DNA of 64,000 bases from Anaerorhabdus sp964386325. Its GTDB lineage: Bacteria; Bacillota_I; Bacilli_A; Erysipelotrichales; Erysipelotrichaceae. Below are positions 8,833 through 17,047 of the stretch, piece by piece. The stretch covers positions 1-64,000 of the forward strand of contig CAYLQY010000010.1 of assembly GCA_964386325.1 (NCBI GenBank), read 5' to 3'. Each line of letters starts with the position of its first letter. Within the stretch, counting starts at the first letter, position 1. The notes below the pieces were generated by a model that was not told where the DNA came from, ran no database searches, and saw only the letters and a program-made list of their open reading frames with translations. Made by a program: the position numbers and the translations under genes.

Positions 8833-8880
8833 TGTGGAAATGTACTTCTTTTACTAATAAATAAACAGGAGGAAGTATAA
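8833..8880 (+). repeat. RhuM leader repeat, copy 1
   Basis: The upstream region of the first rhuM-type gene shares the block CTTCTTTTACTAATAAATAA (or close variants) and the GGAGGAAGTATAA ribosome binding site with 15804-15863 and 18094-18155. The leaders are more alike than the N-terminal coding regions that follow, suggesting a common expression signal. Confidence 0.6.
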
Positions 8881-9412
8881 ATGGAAGAGAATAAACTGGT
8901 GATTTTTGAAGATGATGAAATAGAATTAAAAGTTAGTTTTGATTTTATTGAGGGGACGGTTTGGCTATCACAGAATCAAATTACTGAATTATTTGGAAGT
9001 AGTAAAGCAAATATAAGTGAACATATTAAAAATATTCTAACTAATGAATTAGTAGAAAGGGAAGTTGTTCGGAATTTCCGAGCAACTGGAAAAGATAAAA
9101 AGAGATATAGTGTAAAACACTATAATTTAGATATGATTATCTCAGTTGGGTATGGAGTTAACTCAATAAGAGGAATCAAGTTTAGGCAATGAGCAACAAA
9201 AATTCTTAAAGAATATACTTTAAAAGGTGTTGTATTTAATGGACAACGTTTAAAACAACTTGAGTGTATGCAAGAAATACAAGTTAATGTGATGTAATAT
9301 GAGAATTGCTACAACAATCTTAATTTATTTCTCGATGAAGAATAGGCAATTTATTGTGAAAAATAGACAGCGAATTAATCATACAACACTTGCAATCCAT
9401 TGAGTGCTCTAA
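8881..9412 (+). pseudogene. RhuM-Fic gene remnant (nonsense codon plus internal deletion)
   Basis: The intact first 103 codons encode the RhuM N-terminal domain, with WLSQNQITELFGSSKANISEH and the HYNLDMIISVGYGVNS block. At 9190-9192 the conserved Trp codon of the RQWATK motif is TGA. The frame continues as ATKILKEYTLKG and then stops at TAA 9296-9298. Most of the Fic part is missing, but bases about 9340-9396 still match the 3' end of the two intact copies (the KNRQLIVNNRQRI region). So a TGG-to-TGA change and a deletion of roughly 0.4 kb have occurred. TGA is a true stop in this genome. Confidence 0.85.
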
Positions 9413-9453
9413 TCTGATATAATGCAAATGCTATCATATCAGTTAATTTTTTT
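9402..9453 (+). repeat. tRNA-Arg flank-like repeat, copy after dead RhuM gene
   Basis: This segment contains AATCTGATATAA, identical to the tRNA-Arg flank at 7839-7850, with partial matches on both sides. The copy can also form a stem CTGATAT / ATATCAG followed by TTAATTTTTTT, so it may act as a terminator. The stretch from here to 9709 holds no gene that I can see. Confidence 0.5.
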
Positions 9454-9709
9454 AGAGGTATTTTCTAATGCATCAATGAGTTTGTGAATTGAAAAAATCA
9501 TAAATAGTATAGTGAAGATGAGTTTTTAATATTTTTAATTAGCAAGTAGATCATAGTTTATTTAGGATAGTAGATGGATACTTCGTATCATAGCAGATTA
9601 AAAGACTAGATATCTTTATTTATGATACAAAGTTATCCAGTCTATAATAAATTTCTGCAATGTCCTGTATGGTTTATATCATGTAATAGTTCATCATTTT
9701 TTAATTTAC

Positions 9710-12700
9710 TTATTCTACAGATTTTAATGCTTCAAGCATATCTACATTTTTCAATCTGCGATTAACCATTAAGCCAAGAAAGAATGTAATAAGACAAATT
9801 ACAAGAATAGGAACTATAAAAGCTTTCGACCCTAAGGCAGGATTAAACATAACATCATCTGGTGGGACAATTGAAATAATATACAAATACAATGCGTAAC
9901 CAAATCCAAATCCTGCAAGAATTCCCATCAGCGTCAATACGATTGTTTCACGATATATGTATAGAGTTACTTCTTTGTTGTAGAAACCTAAAACTTTTAT
10001 TGTAGATAGTTCTCGAATTCTCTCTGATACATTGATATTTGTTAAGTTGTAGAGAATAACAGCTGCAAGTAATATCGCAACGATAATTAGAATTTGCATA
10101 ATTTTATTAAGTGAATTTACTATTGTTTCAATTTGATTGATTAAAGTAGTATTTTGAACTACTCCTTTAACACCAGCTAATTCTACAAATGCACTTGCTT
10201 GCTTATTTGCATTTTGTATACTACGATCAACTAACTTAACTAGATTAGCATTTACCTCATAGTTATTTGAAAAAACAGATTCATAATAGTTGGAGTTCAT
10301 GAAGATGAAATGTCCAGTGTACATCTCTGTAATAGAGGATATGGTAATTGTTCGTTCGAAGTTTTCAGAATCTGTAACAGTTATTGTATCTCCAGGATGA
10401 GCATTTAGTAGTTTAGCTAATCGCTCTGAAATAACAGCTCCTTGATCATCAAGTTCAATTGTGTTATTGGTTAAACGATTTTCCAATATAATATAATTTG
10501 ATAATTCCGTTGATTCATTAGGAACAATCAATTTGATTTGTTGTTTATCTTTATTTTTACCAGCAACCTTTGTGATTTCATCATAGAATATTGGTAAGTG
10601 AGATTCCACATCACTAGAATTTAGTAGTGTACTAATCTCATCTTTTTGACTATCTTTGATATTGTCGTTTTCAGCTACAATCAAGTCATATTGAATAATT
10701 TCACCGAACTGTTTATCGTTTACACCTGAAACAGAGTGTTGTACACTGAATCCTGCGAAAATTAATGTTACAGCACCACAAACTCCAAATATAGTCATTA
10801 ACATTCTTTTTTTATATCTAAAAATATTTCTTGCTGTTACTTTGTGAGTAAAGCTTAACTTACTCCATAAAGGTTTTATATACTCAAGAAGTATTTTTCC
10901 ACCAGCTTTGGGAGCTTTAGGTTGTAATAGAGTGGAAGGCTTTTCTTTTAATTCTTGGGTTGCAACAAAGTAAACAGGTAATACTGCACTTACAAAACCA
11001 AGTATGACTGCTATGCATGTAATAGCAGGATAGAAATGAAGTTCAATTGATGGAACAGAGAAACTCTTACCATAAGCGTTATAAACGATTAAAGGTAATA
11101 AAGTGTGTCCACCAATGATTCCGATAGTAGAGCCTAAAATACTTGCAATAAATCCATAAATAGTAAACTTCTTAATGATATCTTTGTTTTTGTATCCCAA
11201 TGCTTTTAAAGTTCCAGAATTAATTCTTTCTTCATCAACAAATCGAGTCATTGTGGTAAGCGTCACAAGTGCTGCAACGAAGTAGAGAAATATTGGAAAA
11301 ATATCTGCAAGTGAATCAACGATGTTTGAAACAGAGTTATAAATTTTATAACCTTCAGCACCAGGAGTTTCTCGTCTTGAATCAAGTGAGTAAACAGGTA
11401 ATTTCAAGTGTGATAAAGTATCACGAGCATCGTCAACTTTGACTTCAGCATCAGCAATTTTTTGATTTGCTTCGGGTTCTTTTTCAGCGTATTCAAGAAT
11501 ACCATCATTCAGATCATTTTCGCCATCTTTAATCTGAATCAATGCATCATCTAATTCTAGCCTAGCATCACTTAGTTTACTATCAGCTTCTTCTTTTTTA
11601 GAATTGTATTCATTGATACCGTCTGCATATGAGGTTTTACCTAAATTCAATTTCTTATTAGCATCGCTGAGTTGAATTTCAGCTTCAGCAAGTAGTTTGC
11701 TTTTTGAAGAATATTCTAATTCCTTGCTTTCTAATATTTGTTTTGAACTATTTAGTTGTTCTTGGGCAACAGTTACTTGTGCTACGCCAGTATTGTATTC
11801 TGTCCAACTTTGTTCAAGAAGTGCTTTTGATTCAAAAAGAAGTGAGAGTTGATCATATTGAGCTTGCTTAGAATCAATTTCAGCCTTCATTGCATCAAGT
11901 TGCGAATATAAATTATTAGCTGTATCTTCGGTTAAATTAGCAATGGCTAAAGCTGCTTGGTAATTAGCATCCAATTCATCATAACTATTAGTTCCACTTG
12001 CAGCATCTCTCATGTTCTTTAGTTGTAATAGAGAAGTTAGTGAATTATATTTTGAATTAGATTCATCGAGCTGTACTTTAATTGAGGGCATCATTGCTTC
12101 AACTTCATCAATAGATAATCCCATTGTGGATTCAATGGTTTGTACTTGAGTATCCAACATACCTTGTTTCGTATCAAGTTGTGTTTTAGCATTTTCTAAT
12201 TCTAAAATTTTTGACGATAAAATTTCAGTGGCACTATTATATTGATTCCATCCATTATCCAAATCTATTCTAGCTTGTTTTAATAGATTTTGTACTTCTA
12301 TAAATTCTTTTTCCTTATCACTTATTTCTCTTTCGCCATTAGCAATTTCTTTTGCGGCATTTGAAAGTTCATCTTCAGCATCTCTTAACTGTTGTTCAAC
12401 ATCAGCTTTTTGTGTAGTGTATTCATCAAAGCCATCTTGATATTTTGTTTTTGCATCAGCTAATTCTTTAGTTCCATCATCGATTTTATCTTTTGCATCT
12501 TGAAGTTCTTGTTTTGCATCATTGATTTCAGTTTGCGCATCATTGATTTTAGTTTGTGCTTCTTCTTTAATTGAAGCTAATCTAAGATGTGGTTGATTTA
12601 CAAGTATTATTTCAAGGTCATTCTTATGTTCTTGAAGCAAATTAGAATATTTAAGTGAATATGGATCTACTCCGTAGGTATCCATAAATGAAATTCGAGC

Positions 12701-13330
12701 AATCATATAGACATCATAATCAAAGGCAGATTCATCAACAACAGCATAACCTTGTAATTCACCTGTTCCCGCTGTTGATTGCCCCATATTGATTTCAGAA
12801 ATCAATTCACCTGAATTTACAAAACCTACGATTTCAAACTCGTGTTGTTGAAGTGCTAATTCACCTGTGGCATCCTCTTTTTCGCTAAGGCGTACGATTT
12901 CACCCAACTTATATTTATCATTATATTTATTTGCTAAAGCTATTTCATTTTGATTGTTCGGTAGTCTACCTTCAACCACATTGTATGAAGATAGTTCTTC
13001 TGTGCTAGAAAAAACACGAATACTTTCTAAAGTATCTTCAAAAACAACATCTTTAAGATAACCATACTCTATCTTATATACACCAGATAACTGATTGATG
13101 ACTTCTTGGTCGTCTGCATTTAAACCATAATCAGCAATAATACTAAGATCTGCAAGGTTTAATGCTTCAAAATAATTTTCAGATGTTTTACGCATATTGG
13201 GCCCTGTAATTTGTATTCCTACAAGTGCAAATGAACCGAGTGCTATTAAACACATAATCGAGAAAAATCTTCCTCTTGATTTTTTAAAGCATTTCTTAAT
13301 GTCTTTTCGTAACATTTTATTCTTCTTCAC
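9710..13330 (-). CDS. Large FtsX-like ABC permease with long coiled coil
   Basis: This 1206-residue membrane protein belongs to the MacB/FtsX permease superfamily, in its large form with two FtsX domains. Transmembrane helix 1 is near residues 21-42. An extracytoplasmic part follows (about 45-250), then a very long coiled coil (about 250-650) full of AKTKINDAQTEINDAK-like heptads. A three-helix FtsX core comes near 680-810, a second N-terminal helix near 855, a second extracytoplasmic domain, and the last FtsX core near 1080-1195. Its ATPase gene is 9 bp upstream. In this family the coiled coil reaches out to the cell surface; roles include peptide resistance and envelope work. The TetR gene on the other side likely controls it. 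Confidence 0.9.
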   Translation of the reverse strand: MKKNKMLRKDIKKCFKKSRGRFFSIMCLIALGSFALVGIQITGPNMRKTSENYFEALNLADLSIIADYGLNADDQEVINQLSGVYKIEYGYLKDVVFEDTLESIRVFSSTEELSSYNVVEGRLPNNQNEIALANKYNDKYKLGEIVRLSEKEDATGELALQQHEFEIVGFVNSGELISEINMGQSTAGTGELQGYAVVDESAFDYDVYMIARISFMDTYGVDPYSLKYSNLLQEHKNDLEIILVNQPHLRLASIKEEAQTKINDAQTEINDAKQELQDAKDKIDDGTKELADAKTKYQDGFDEYTTQKADVEQQLRDAEDELSNAAKEIANGEREISDKEKEFIEVQNLLKQARIDLDNGWNQYNSATEILSSKILELENAKTQLDTKQGMLDTQVQTIESTMGLSIDEVEAMMPSIKVQLDESNSKYNSLTSLLQLKNMRDAASGTNSYDELDANYQAALAIANLTEDTANNLYSQLDAMKAEIDSKQAQYDQLSLLFESKALLEQSWTEYNTGVAQVTVAQEQLNSSKQILESKELEYSSKSKLLAEAEIQLSDANKKLNLGKTSYADGINEYNSKKEEADSKLSDARLELDDALIQIKDGENDLNDGILEYAEKEPEANQKIADAEVKVDDARDTLSHLKLPVYSLDSRRETPGAEGYKIYNSVSNIVDSLADIFPIFLYFVAALVTLTTMTRFVDEERINSGTLKALGYKNKDIIKKFTIYGFIASILGSTIGIIGGHTLLPLIVYNAYGKSFSVPSIELHFYPAITCIAVILGFVSAVLPVYFVATQELKEKPSTLLQPKAPKAGGKILLEYIKPLWSKLSFTHKVTARNIFRYKKRMLMTIFGVCGAVTLIFAGFSVQHSVSGVNDKQFGEIIQYDLIVAENDNIKDSQKDEISTLLNSSDVESHLPIFYDEITKVAGKNKDKQQIKLIVPNESTELSNYIILENRLTNNTIELDDQGAVISERLAKLLNAHPGDTITVTDSENFERTITISSITEMYTGHFIFMNSNYYESVFSNNYEVNANLVKLVDRSIQNANKQASAFVELAGVKGVVQNTTLINQIETIVNSLNKIMQILIIVAILLAAVILYNLTNINVSERIRELSTIKVLGFYNKEVTLYIYRETIVLTLMGILAGFGFGYALYLYIISIVPPDDVMFNPALGSKAFIVPILVICLITFFLGLMVNRRLKNVDMLEALKSVE

Positions 13331-13339
13331 ACTACCTAC

Positions 13340-14041
13340 CTACCATTCTATATCTGCTATTTTTTGTGGGTTTTCATTAATATCTATTTTTTTAACTTTT
13401 GCATCATGCATATGAATTACTCGGTCTGCAATTGGAGCTAAGGCTGCATTGTGTGTAACGATAACAACGGTAGCCCCTTTTTTTCTACTCATATCTTGTA
13501 AGATTTGAAGAACCTGTTTACCTGTTTGATAATCCAATGCACCAGTAGGCTCATCACAAAGTAAGATTTTTGGATTCTTTGCAACAGCACGAGCAATCGC
13601 AACTCTTTGTTGCTCACCACCTGATAATTGAGCAGGGAAGTTGTTGATTCTGTTTTCCAAACCAACATCGATTAAGATTTGTTCAGGATCCAAGGCATTT
13701 TCTACGATCTCTGATGCTAATTCAACATTTTCTTTTGCTGTTAGATTTTGAACTAGATTATAGAATTGAAATACAAATCCTACATCGTATCTACGGTAAG
13801 TCGTTAAATCTTTTTGTGAATAAGAAGAAATATCTTTTCCATCAATGATAATGGTCCCTTCATCATTTGTATCCATTCCGCCTAGAATGTTTAATACTGT
13901 GGATTTTCCAGCGCCAGAGCTTCCTAAAATGATAGCGAGCTCTCCTTTATTAATTTCAAAACTAACATCGTTATTTGCGATAATCTCTGTACTTCCCATT
14001 TTGTAGCGTTTATAACTGTGTGATACTTCAATATAACTCAT
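13340..14041 (-). CDS. ABC transporter ATP-binding protein (MacB/LolD type)
   Basis: This is the 233-residue ATPase partner of the large FtsX permease behind it. Walker A is GSSGAGKST, the signature LSGGEQQRVAIARA, Walker B LLCDEPTGALD, and the switch histidine is in IVTHNAALA. The ATG at 14041 is chosen because GGAGGAG lies just upstream; a longer frame to 14068 overlaps the preceding gene too deeply. The start lies 14 bp inside the 3' end of the 128-aa gene upstream, so translation is probably coupled. These ATPases power conformational changes rather than classical transport across the membrane. Confidence 0.95.
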   Translation of the reverse strand: MSYIEVSHSYKRYKMGSTEIIANNDVSFEINKGELAIILGSSGAGKSTVLNILGGMDTNDEGTIIIDGKDISSYSQKDLTTYRRYDVGFVFQFYNLVQNLTAKENVELASEIVENALDPEQILIDVGLENRINNFPAQLSGGEQQRVAIARAVAKNPKILLCDEPTGALDYQTGKQVLQILQDMSRKKGATVVIVTHNAALAPIADRVIHMHDAKVKKIDINENPQKIADIEW

Positions 14042-14414
14042 ATGTTTCTCCTCCGTTTTTATTAGCAATAACAGCTGTTCCTTTTAGTTTGTGCGTATGA
14101 CGATCATGTTTTATGTAAAATGCAAGTTTGATTTCTTCGTAATTGAACTTCCCAAAAGCTATGAATGGAAATTTATTTGATAGCGTTACAATCATTCCTT
14201 TTAGATAACAAGATCCATCTTTATATATTTGACCTGTTACTAACTCTTTGTTTTGAAATATACTTAAGCTTCCATAAAGATTAAATTTTAGAAATGAATT
14301 ATCTAGATTATGATTCGATGAATTTTCTTTATAATCTAAAATAGTTAATTCTAGTAATCCATTTCTTTGACCTAAAGGTGTATAAAGAGTGAAATCATAG
14401 GTTTCTTTTAGCAT
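14028..14414 (-). CDS. Hypothetical protein, first gene of the FtsX/ABC operon
   Basis: I do not recognise this 128-residue protein. It has no signal peptide or membrane helix. It is rich in alternating hydrophobic residues (YDFTLYTPLGQRNGLLELTI, FLKFNLYGSLSIF, GQIYKDGSCYLKGMIVTL), which suggests an all-beta fold such as a small barrel. It is the first gene of the operon, with AAAGGAAG upstream of the ATG, and overlaps the ATPase gene by 14 bp. The TetR gene is divergent from it. The context points to an accessory or ligand-binding role with the ABC system, but this is inference. Confidence 0.65.
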   Translation of the reverse strand: MLKETYDFTLYTPLGQRNGLLELTILDYKENSSNHNLDNSFLKFNLYGSLSIFQNKELVTGQIYKDGSCYLKGMIVTLSNKFPFIAFGKFNYEEIKLAFYIKHDRHTHKLKGTAVIANKNGGETYELY

Positions 14415-14518
14415 ATTTAATCGTCTTCCTTTCTGTTATCTGATTGAAGTATAGGATTAAATACAATGGTAAAAAACGGACAGGTAGATAGTGAATGTGT
14501 AAATAGGGACAAACGATA

Positions 14519-14588
14519 GTCATTTGATGGATAAATTGGTCATTTATAGGGATGTAATGTTGTTATATTCTGATACTCGCTATATAAT
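14519..14588 (+). promoter_or_regulatory. tetR promoter and candidate operator
   Basis: TTGTTA at 14560-14565 and TATAAT at 14583-14588 are 17 bp apart, an almost ideal promoter for the TetR gene. Upstream, GTCATTT occurs twice exactly 20 bp apart (14519-14525 and 14539-14545), and ATAAAT-N5-ATTTAT forms a dyad at 14531-14547. This lies between the two divergent genes, where an operator controlling both would be expected. Confidence 0.55.
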
Positions 14589-14608
14589 TTATAAAAAGGG
14601 GATTGCTG

Positions 14609-15193
14609 ATGAAACACGATGAAAGAACAAGGATGACGAAGATAGCCCTAGCAAACTCTCTAAAAAAACACATGGAGAAAAAACCACTTAAAAAAATAAC
14701 GATAAGTGAAATAATTAATGACTGTGATATAAATAGAAAAACATTCTATTATCATTTTGAAGATCTTTATGATTTGCTAAAATGGATGCTTGAACAAGAA
14801 GCGATAGAAGTAGTTAAAAGCTTTGATTTACTTTTGGATTATCAAGAAGCTATCTCATTTGTAATTAATTATGTAGATGAAAATGTACATATTTTAAGCT
14901 GTGCATATGATAGTATGGGACGCGAAGAGATGAAGCGTTTTTTTTACAAAGATTTTATTGGTATAGTTCAAGGATTAATTGATAGTGCTATCGAAGATCT
15001 TCAAGTGTCAGTTCCAATGGACTTTAAAGAATTTTTAGGGAATCTTTATACTGAAGCATTAGCAGGAGTTCTCATTGAATGGATTAAGGATAGGAAAAAA
15101 TATGGAAGAGACAAAGTTTTACGATATCTTTCGTTGATAATCAAAACTTCACTTCCTGCAACTTTAATAGAAGCATCTAAAGTTGATATGTAA
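14609..15193 (+). CDS. TetR/AcrR family transcriptional regulator
   Basis: This 194-residue regulator has a typical N-terminal TetR DNA-binding domain: KKITISEIINDCDINRKTFYYHF at about residues 28-50. The C-terminal half is helical and resembles the group with LLKWMLEQE after the HTH, as in DhaS-like regulators. The ATG at 14609 fits AAAAGGGG upstream; the TTG at 14603 is less likely. It is divergent from the operon for the 128-aa protein, ABC ATPase and large FtsX permease, and is most simply read as its repressor and autoregulator. The ligand is unknown. Confidence 0.9.
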   Translation: MKHDERTRMTKIALANSLKKHMEKKPLKKITISEIINDCDINRKTFYYHFEDLYDLLKWMLEQEAIEVVKSFDLLLDYQEAISFVINYVDENVHILSCAYDSMGREEMKRFFYKDFIGIVQGLIDSAIEDLQVSVPMDFKEFLGNLYTEALAGVLIEWIKDRKKYGRDKVLRYLSLIIKTSLPATLIEASKVDM

Positions 15194-15477
15194 AAGAATA
15201 AAGATTATAGATTTGATACGTAGATTACATTGGTAAGTGTCTATACTTTGCAGGAAAATGAAATTCAGTTATAACTTTAGCTTGAATAGTACCCCTTATT
15301 CATTATTTATATTATTTTCAGCGTCAGGAAAAAACGTAGTGGCTGAATTATCAGCATATATGTTTATGCTATACCATGTTCTACCTGGATTTATGAACTT
15401 AATTATCTAATTGCAAAATTCTGCCAGATAATGAAAGATAAAATAATTAAAATTTATAGAAAGGGAGTAAGCAAAAT

Positions 15478-15670
15478 ATGTGTACAAGTTTTGTTAAAAA
15501 GACATACGATAATTGTTATATTGCTATGAACTTTGATAATAATGAATGAAATATAGAATAAATAGCAATACAAATGATTGGTTAATTGTATATGTTGATT
15601 TGGGTATAATGAAATATCCTAGGTTTGGTATTCATAAATCAGGGATTTTTTTCAATAATTTATATATCAG
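15478..15670 (+). pseudogene. Remnant of a linear amide C-N hydrolase (choloylglycine hydrolase family)
   Basis: A good AAAGGGAGTAAGC site precedes an ATG that opens MCTSFVKKTYDNCYIAMNFD, which resembles the processed N-terminus (catalytic Cys2) of penicillin V acylase/bile salt hydrolase-like Ntn hydrolases. Stops follow after 23 codons. A later in-phase piece reads WLIVYVDLG-IMKYPRFGIHKSGIFFNN, matching the next expected block of these enzymes by my recollection. The remaining gene is missing. The rest of 15194-15749 shows no other coding signal. The assignment rests on two short motifs. Confidence 0.4.
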
Positions 15671-15749
15671 TTTGACGAATAGCTAATCAAACTTCTTATT
15701 CTACATTTATTTAAAAATCGATGCAATAATAAGGGATTACTTTGAATGT

Positions 15750-15777
15750 ATGAGTTCATTTCTCATCGAGTATTGCA
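15750..15777 (+). repeat. tRNA-like T-arm/acceptor remnant
   Basis: ATGAG-TTCATTT-CTCAT forms a perfect 5-bp stem with a 7-nt loop, like a tRNA T-arm. It is followed by an acceptor-like strand ending in GCA. It resembles the segments after the two intact RhuM genes (16839-16865 and 19113-19140). There is no complete tRNA here. Confidence 0.35.
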
Positions 15778-15803
15778 AGCTAATTGAATGAACCTGTGCT
15801 TAT

Positions 15804-15863
15804 ATATAATAGTTTTAGGAAGTTATACCTCTTTTACTAATGAATAAGTAGGAGGAAGTATGA
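15804..15863 (+). repeat. RhuM leader repeat, copy 2
   Basis: This leader shares TTTTAGGAA, TATACCTCTTTTACTAAT and the GGAGGAAGTAT ribosome binding site with the leader at 18094-18155, and most of the second half with 8833-8880. A TATAAT at 15805-15810 is a possible -10. Confidence 0.65.
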
Positions 15864-16820
15864 ATGGATGAAAATAGCATTACCATCTTTGAAGATGGAG
15901 AATTATTGGTAAAAGTAAAATTAGATAAAAGTAATGAAACGATTTGGTTAGCAAGAAGAGATATTGCTCGTTTATTTGATTGTACAATAGACAACATAAG
16001 TTTACATTTAAAAAATATATTTGATGATAATGAATTGAGCGAAGAGTTAACTACCGAGTTTTTCTCGATAGTTCAAATTGAAGGGAATCGCAATGTTAAA
16101 AGAAATATTCAGTTTTATAATTTAGATGCGATTATCGCTGTTGGATATAGGGTAAACTCTAAAAAAGCTACAAAATTTAGGCAATGGGCAACAAAAGTTC
16201 TTAAAGAATACACCTTAAAAGGAATAGTATATAATGACAAACGATTAAAACAACTTGAACGTATGCAAGAAATACAAGTTGATATGATAGAAGGTGTGAA
16301 GGGGTTTGATGCATCAGAAGTTTTAAATGTACTTAATCTCTATTCACAAGGATTGCAGTTATTAGATGATTATGATCATCAAACACTTCTAGAAAAAAAG
16401 AATAGAGAAACCGAATGTATTTATCAGTTATCGTATAAAGAATGTATGGATGTAATAGAACAGTCACCTTTTGATGGAAGAGGAGATTTATTTGGTAAAG
16501 AAAGAGATGAATCTTTTCAATCTAGTATCAGTCAAATTTATCAAAGTTATGGAGGAATAGAACTTTATCCTGCCTTAGAAGATAAAGCGGTTAACTTACT
16601 TTACTTCATCACAAAGAATCATAGCTTTTATGATGGGAATAAGAGAATAGCTGCAACTATCTTTATTTATTTTTTGATGAAGAATAGACAATTGATTGTG
16701 AATAATAGACAAAGAATTGGTAATGCAACACTTGCAACTTTAACGGTATTAATCGCTTCATCAAAGCCAGAAGAAAGAGAAAATGTAATAGCTTTTTCAA
16801 AAGAACTAATTAAGTTATAA
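15864..16820 (+). CDS. RhuM-type DNA-binding / Doc-like Fic fusion protein, copy A
   Basis: This is a 318-residue two-domain protein. Residues about 1-115 are a RhuM domain with a winged-HTH-like segment (WLARRDIARLFDCTIDNISLHLKNIF) and the LDAIIAVGYRVNS and RQWATKVLKEY blocks. Residues about 175-318 are a Fic/Doc domain whose active-site motif HSFYDGNKR begins at His253. The Lys in place of Gly is the Doc-like variant. Fic enzymes transfer AMP or phosphate to protein targets. From about residue 143 on it is identical to copy B (18156), while the first 110 residues differ strongly. No separate antitoxin gene is seen. Confidence 0.9.
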   Translation: MDENSITIFEDGELLVKVKLDKSNETIWLARRDIARLFDCTIDNISLHLKNIFDDNELSEELTTEFFSIVQIEGNRNVKRNIQFYNLDAIIAVGYRVNSKKATKFRQWATKVLKEYTLKGIVYNDKRLKQLERMQEIQVDMIEGVKGFDASEVLNVLNLYSQGLQLLDDYDHQTLLEKKNRETECIYQLSYKECMDVIEQSPFDGRGDLFGKERDESFQSSISQIYQSYGGIELYPALEDKAVNLLYFITKNHSFYDGNKRIAATIFIYFLMKNRQLIVNNRQRIGNATLATLTVLIASSKPEERENVIAFSKELIKL

Positions 16821-16828
16821 AGGGATGA
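16290..16828 (+). repeat. 539-bp identical repeat, copy A
   Basis: Reading both copies side by side, I see no mismatch between 16290-16828 and 18564-19102. The repeat covers the 3' two thirds of both rhuM-fic genes and a few bases past the stop. Outside it the genes diverge, gradually at the 3' flank and strongly at the 5' side. Confidence 0.95.
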
Positions 16829-16838
16829 ATTTAAATAT

Positions 16839-16865
16839 GGGAGTTCATTCTCCGTTGGGTTTCCA
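16839..16865 (+). repeat. tRNA-like T-arm/acceptor remnant after RhuM-Fic copy A
   Basis: GGAG-TTCATT-CTCC forms a T-arm-like stem-loop followed by GTTGGGTTTCCA, which resembles a tRNA acceptor 3' strand with CCA. It aligns with 19113-19140 after copy B. After TTCCAAT the two flanks diverge abruptly, here into the segment carrying the alpha/alpha-toroid gene. Confidence 0.45.
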
Positions 16866-17047
16866 ATGGGAACAAATGTCGATCTTGATTTTGAGTCTGA
16901 TGGGGTTTTAATGCAGAATGCAAAATATTTTTTTACACAGTTCTGCCAACAAACCGTCAAGGCTTCTTGCTTTGATGTTTTTTTTGTTGTATTCTAAGTG
17001 AGATGGTAGATAGTCTGCTTATATTTACTGCTGTCAGGAGGAACCTT

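Noticed and set aside
8881..9412. TGA read as tryptophan (Mollicutes-type code)
   Set aside because: Several intact genes end in TGA at the expected place (for example 6288, 18010, 24227, 27398, 60107), so TGA is a stop and the rhuM copy is a pseudogene.
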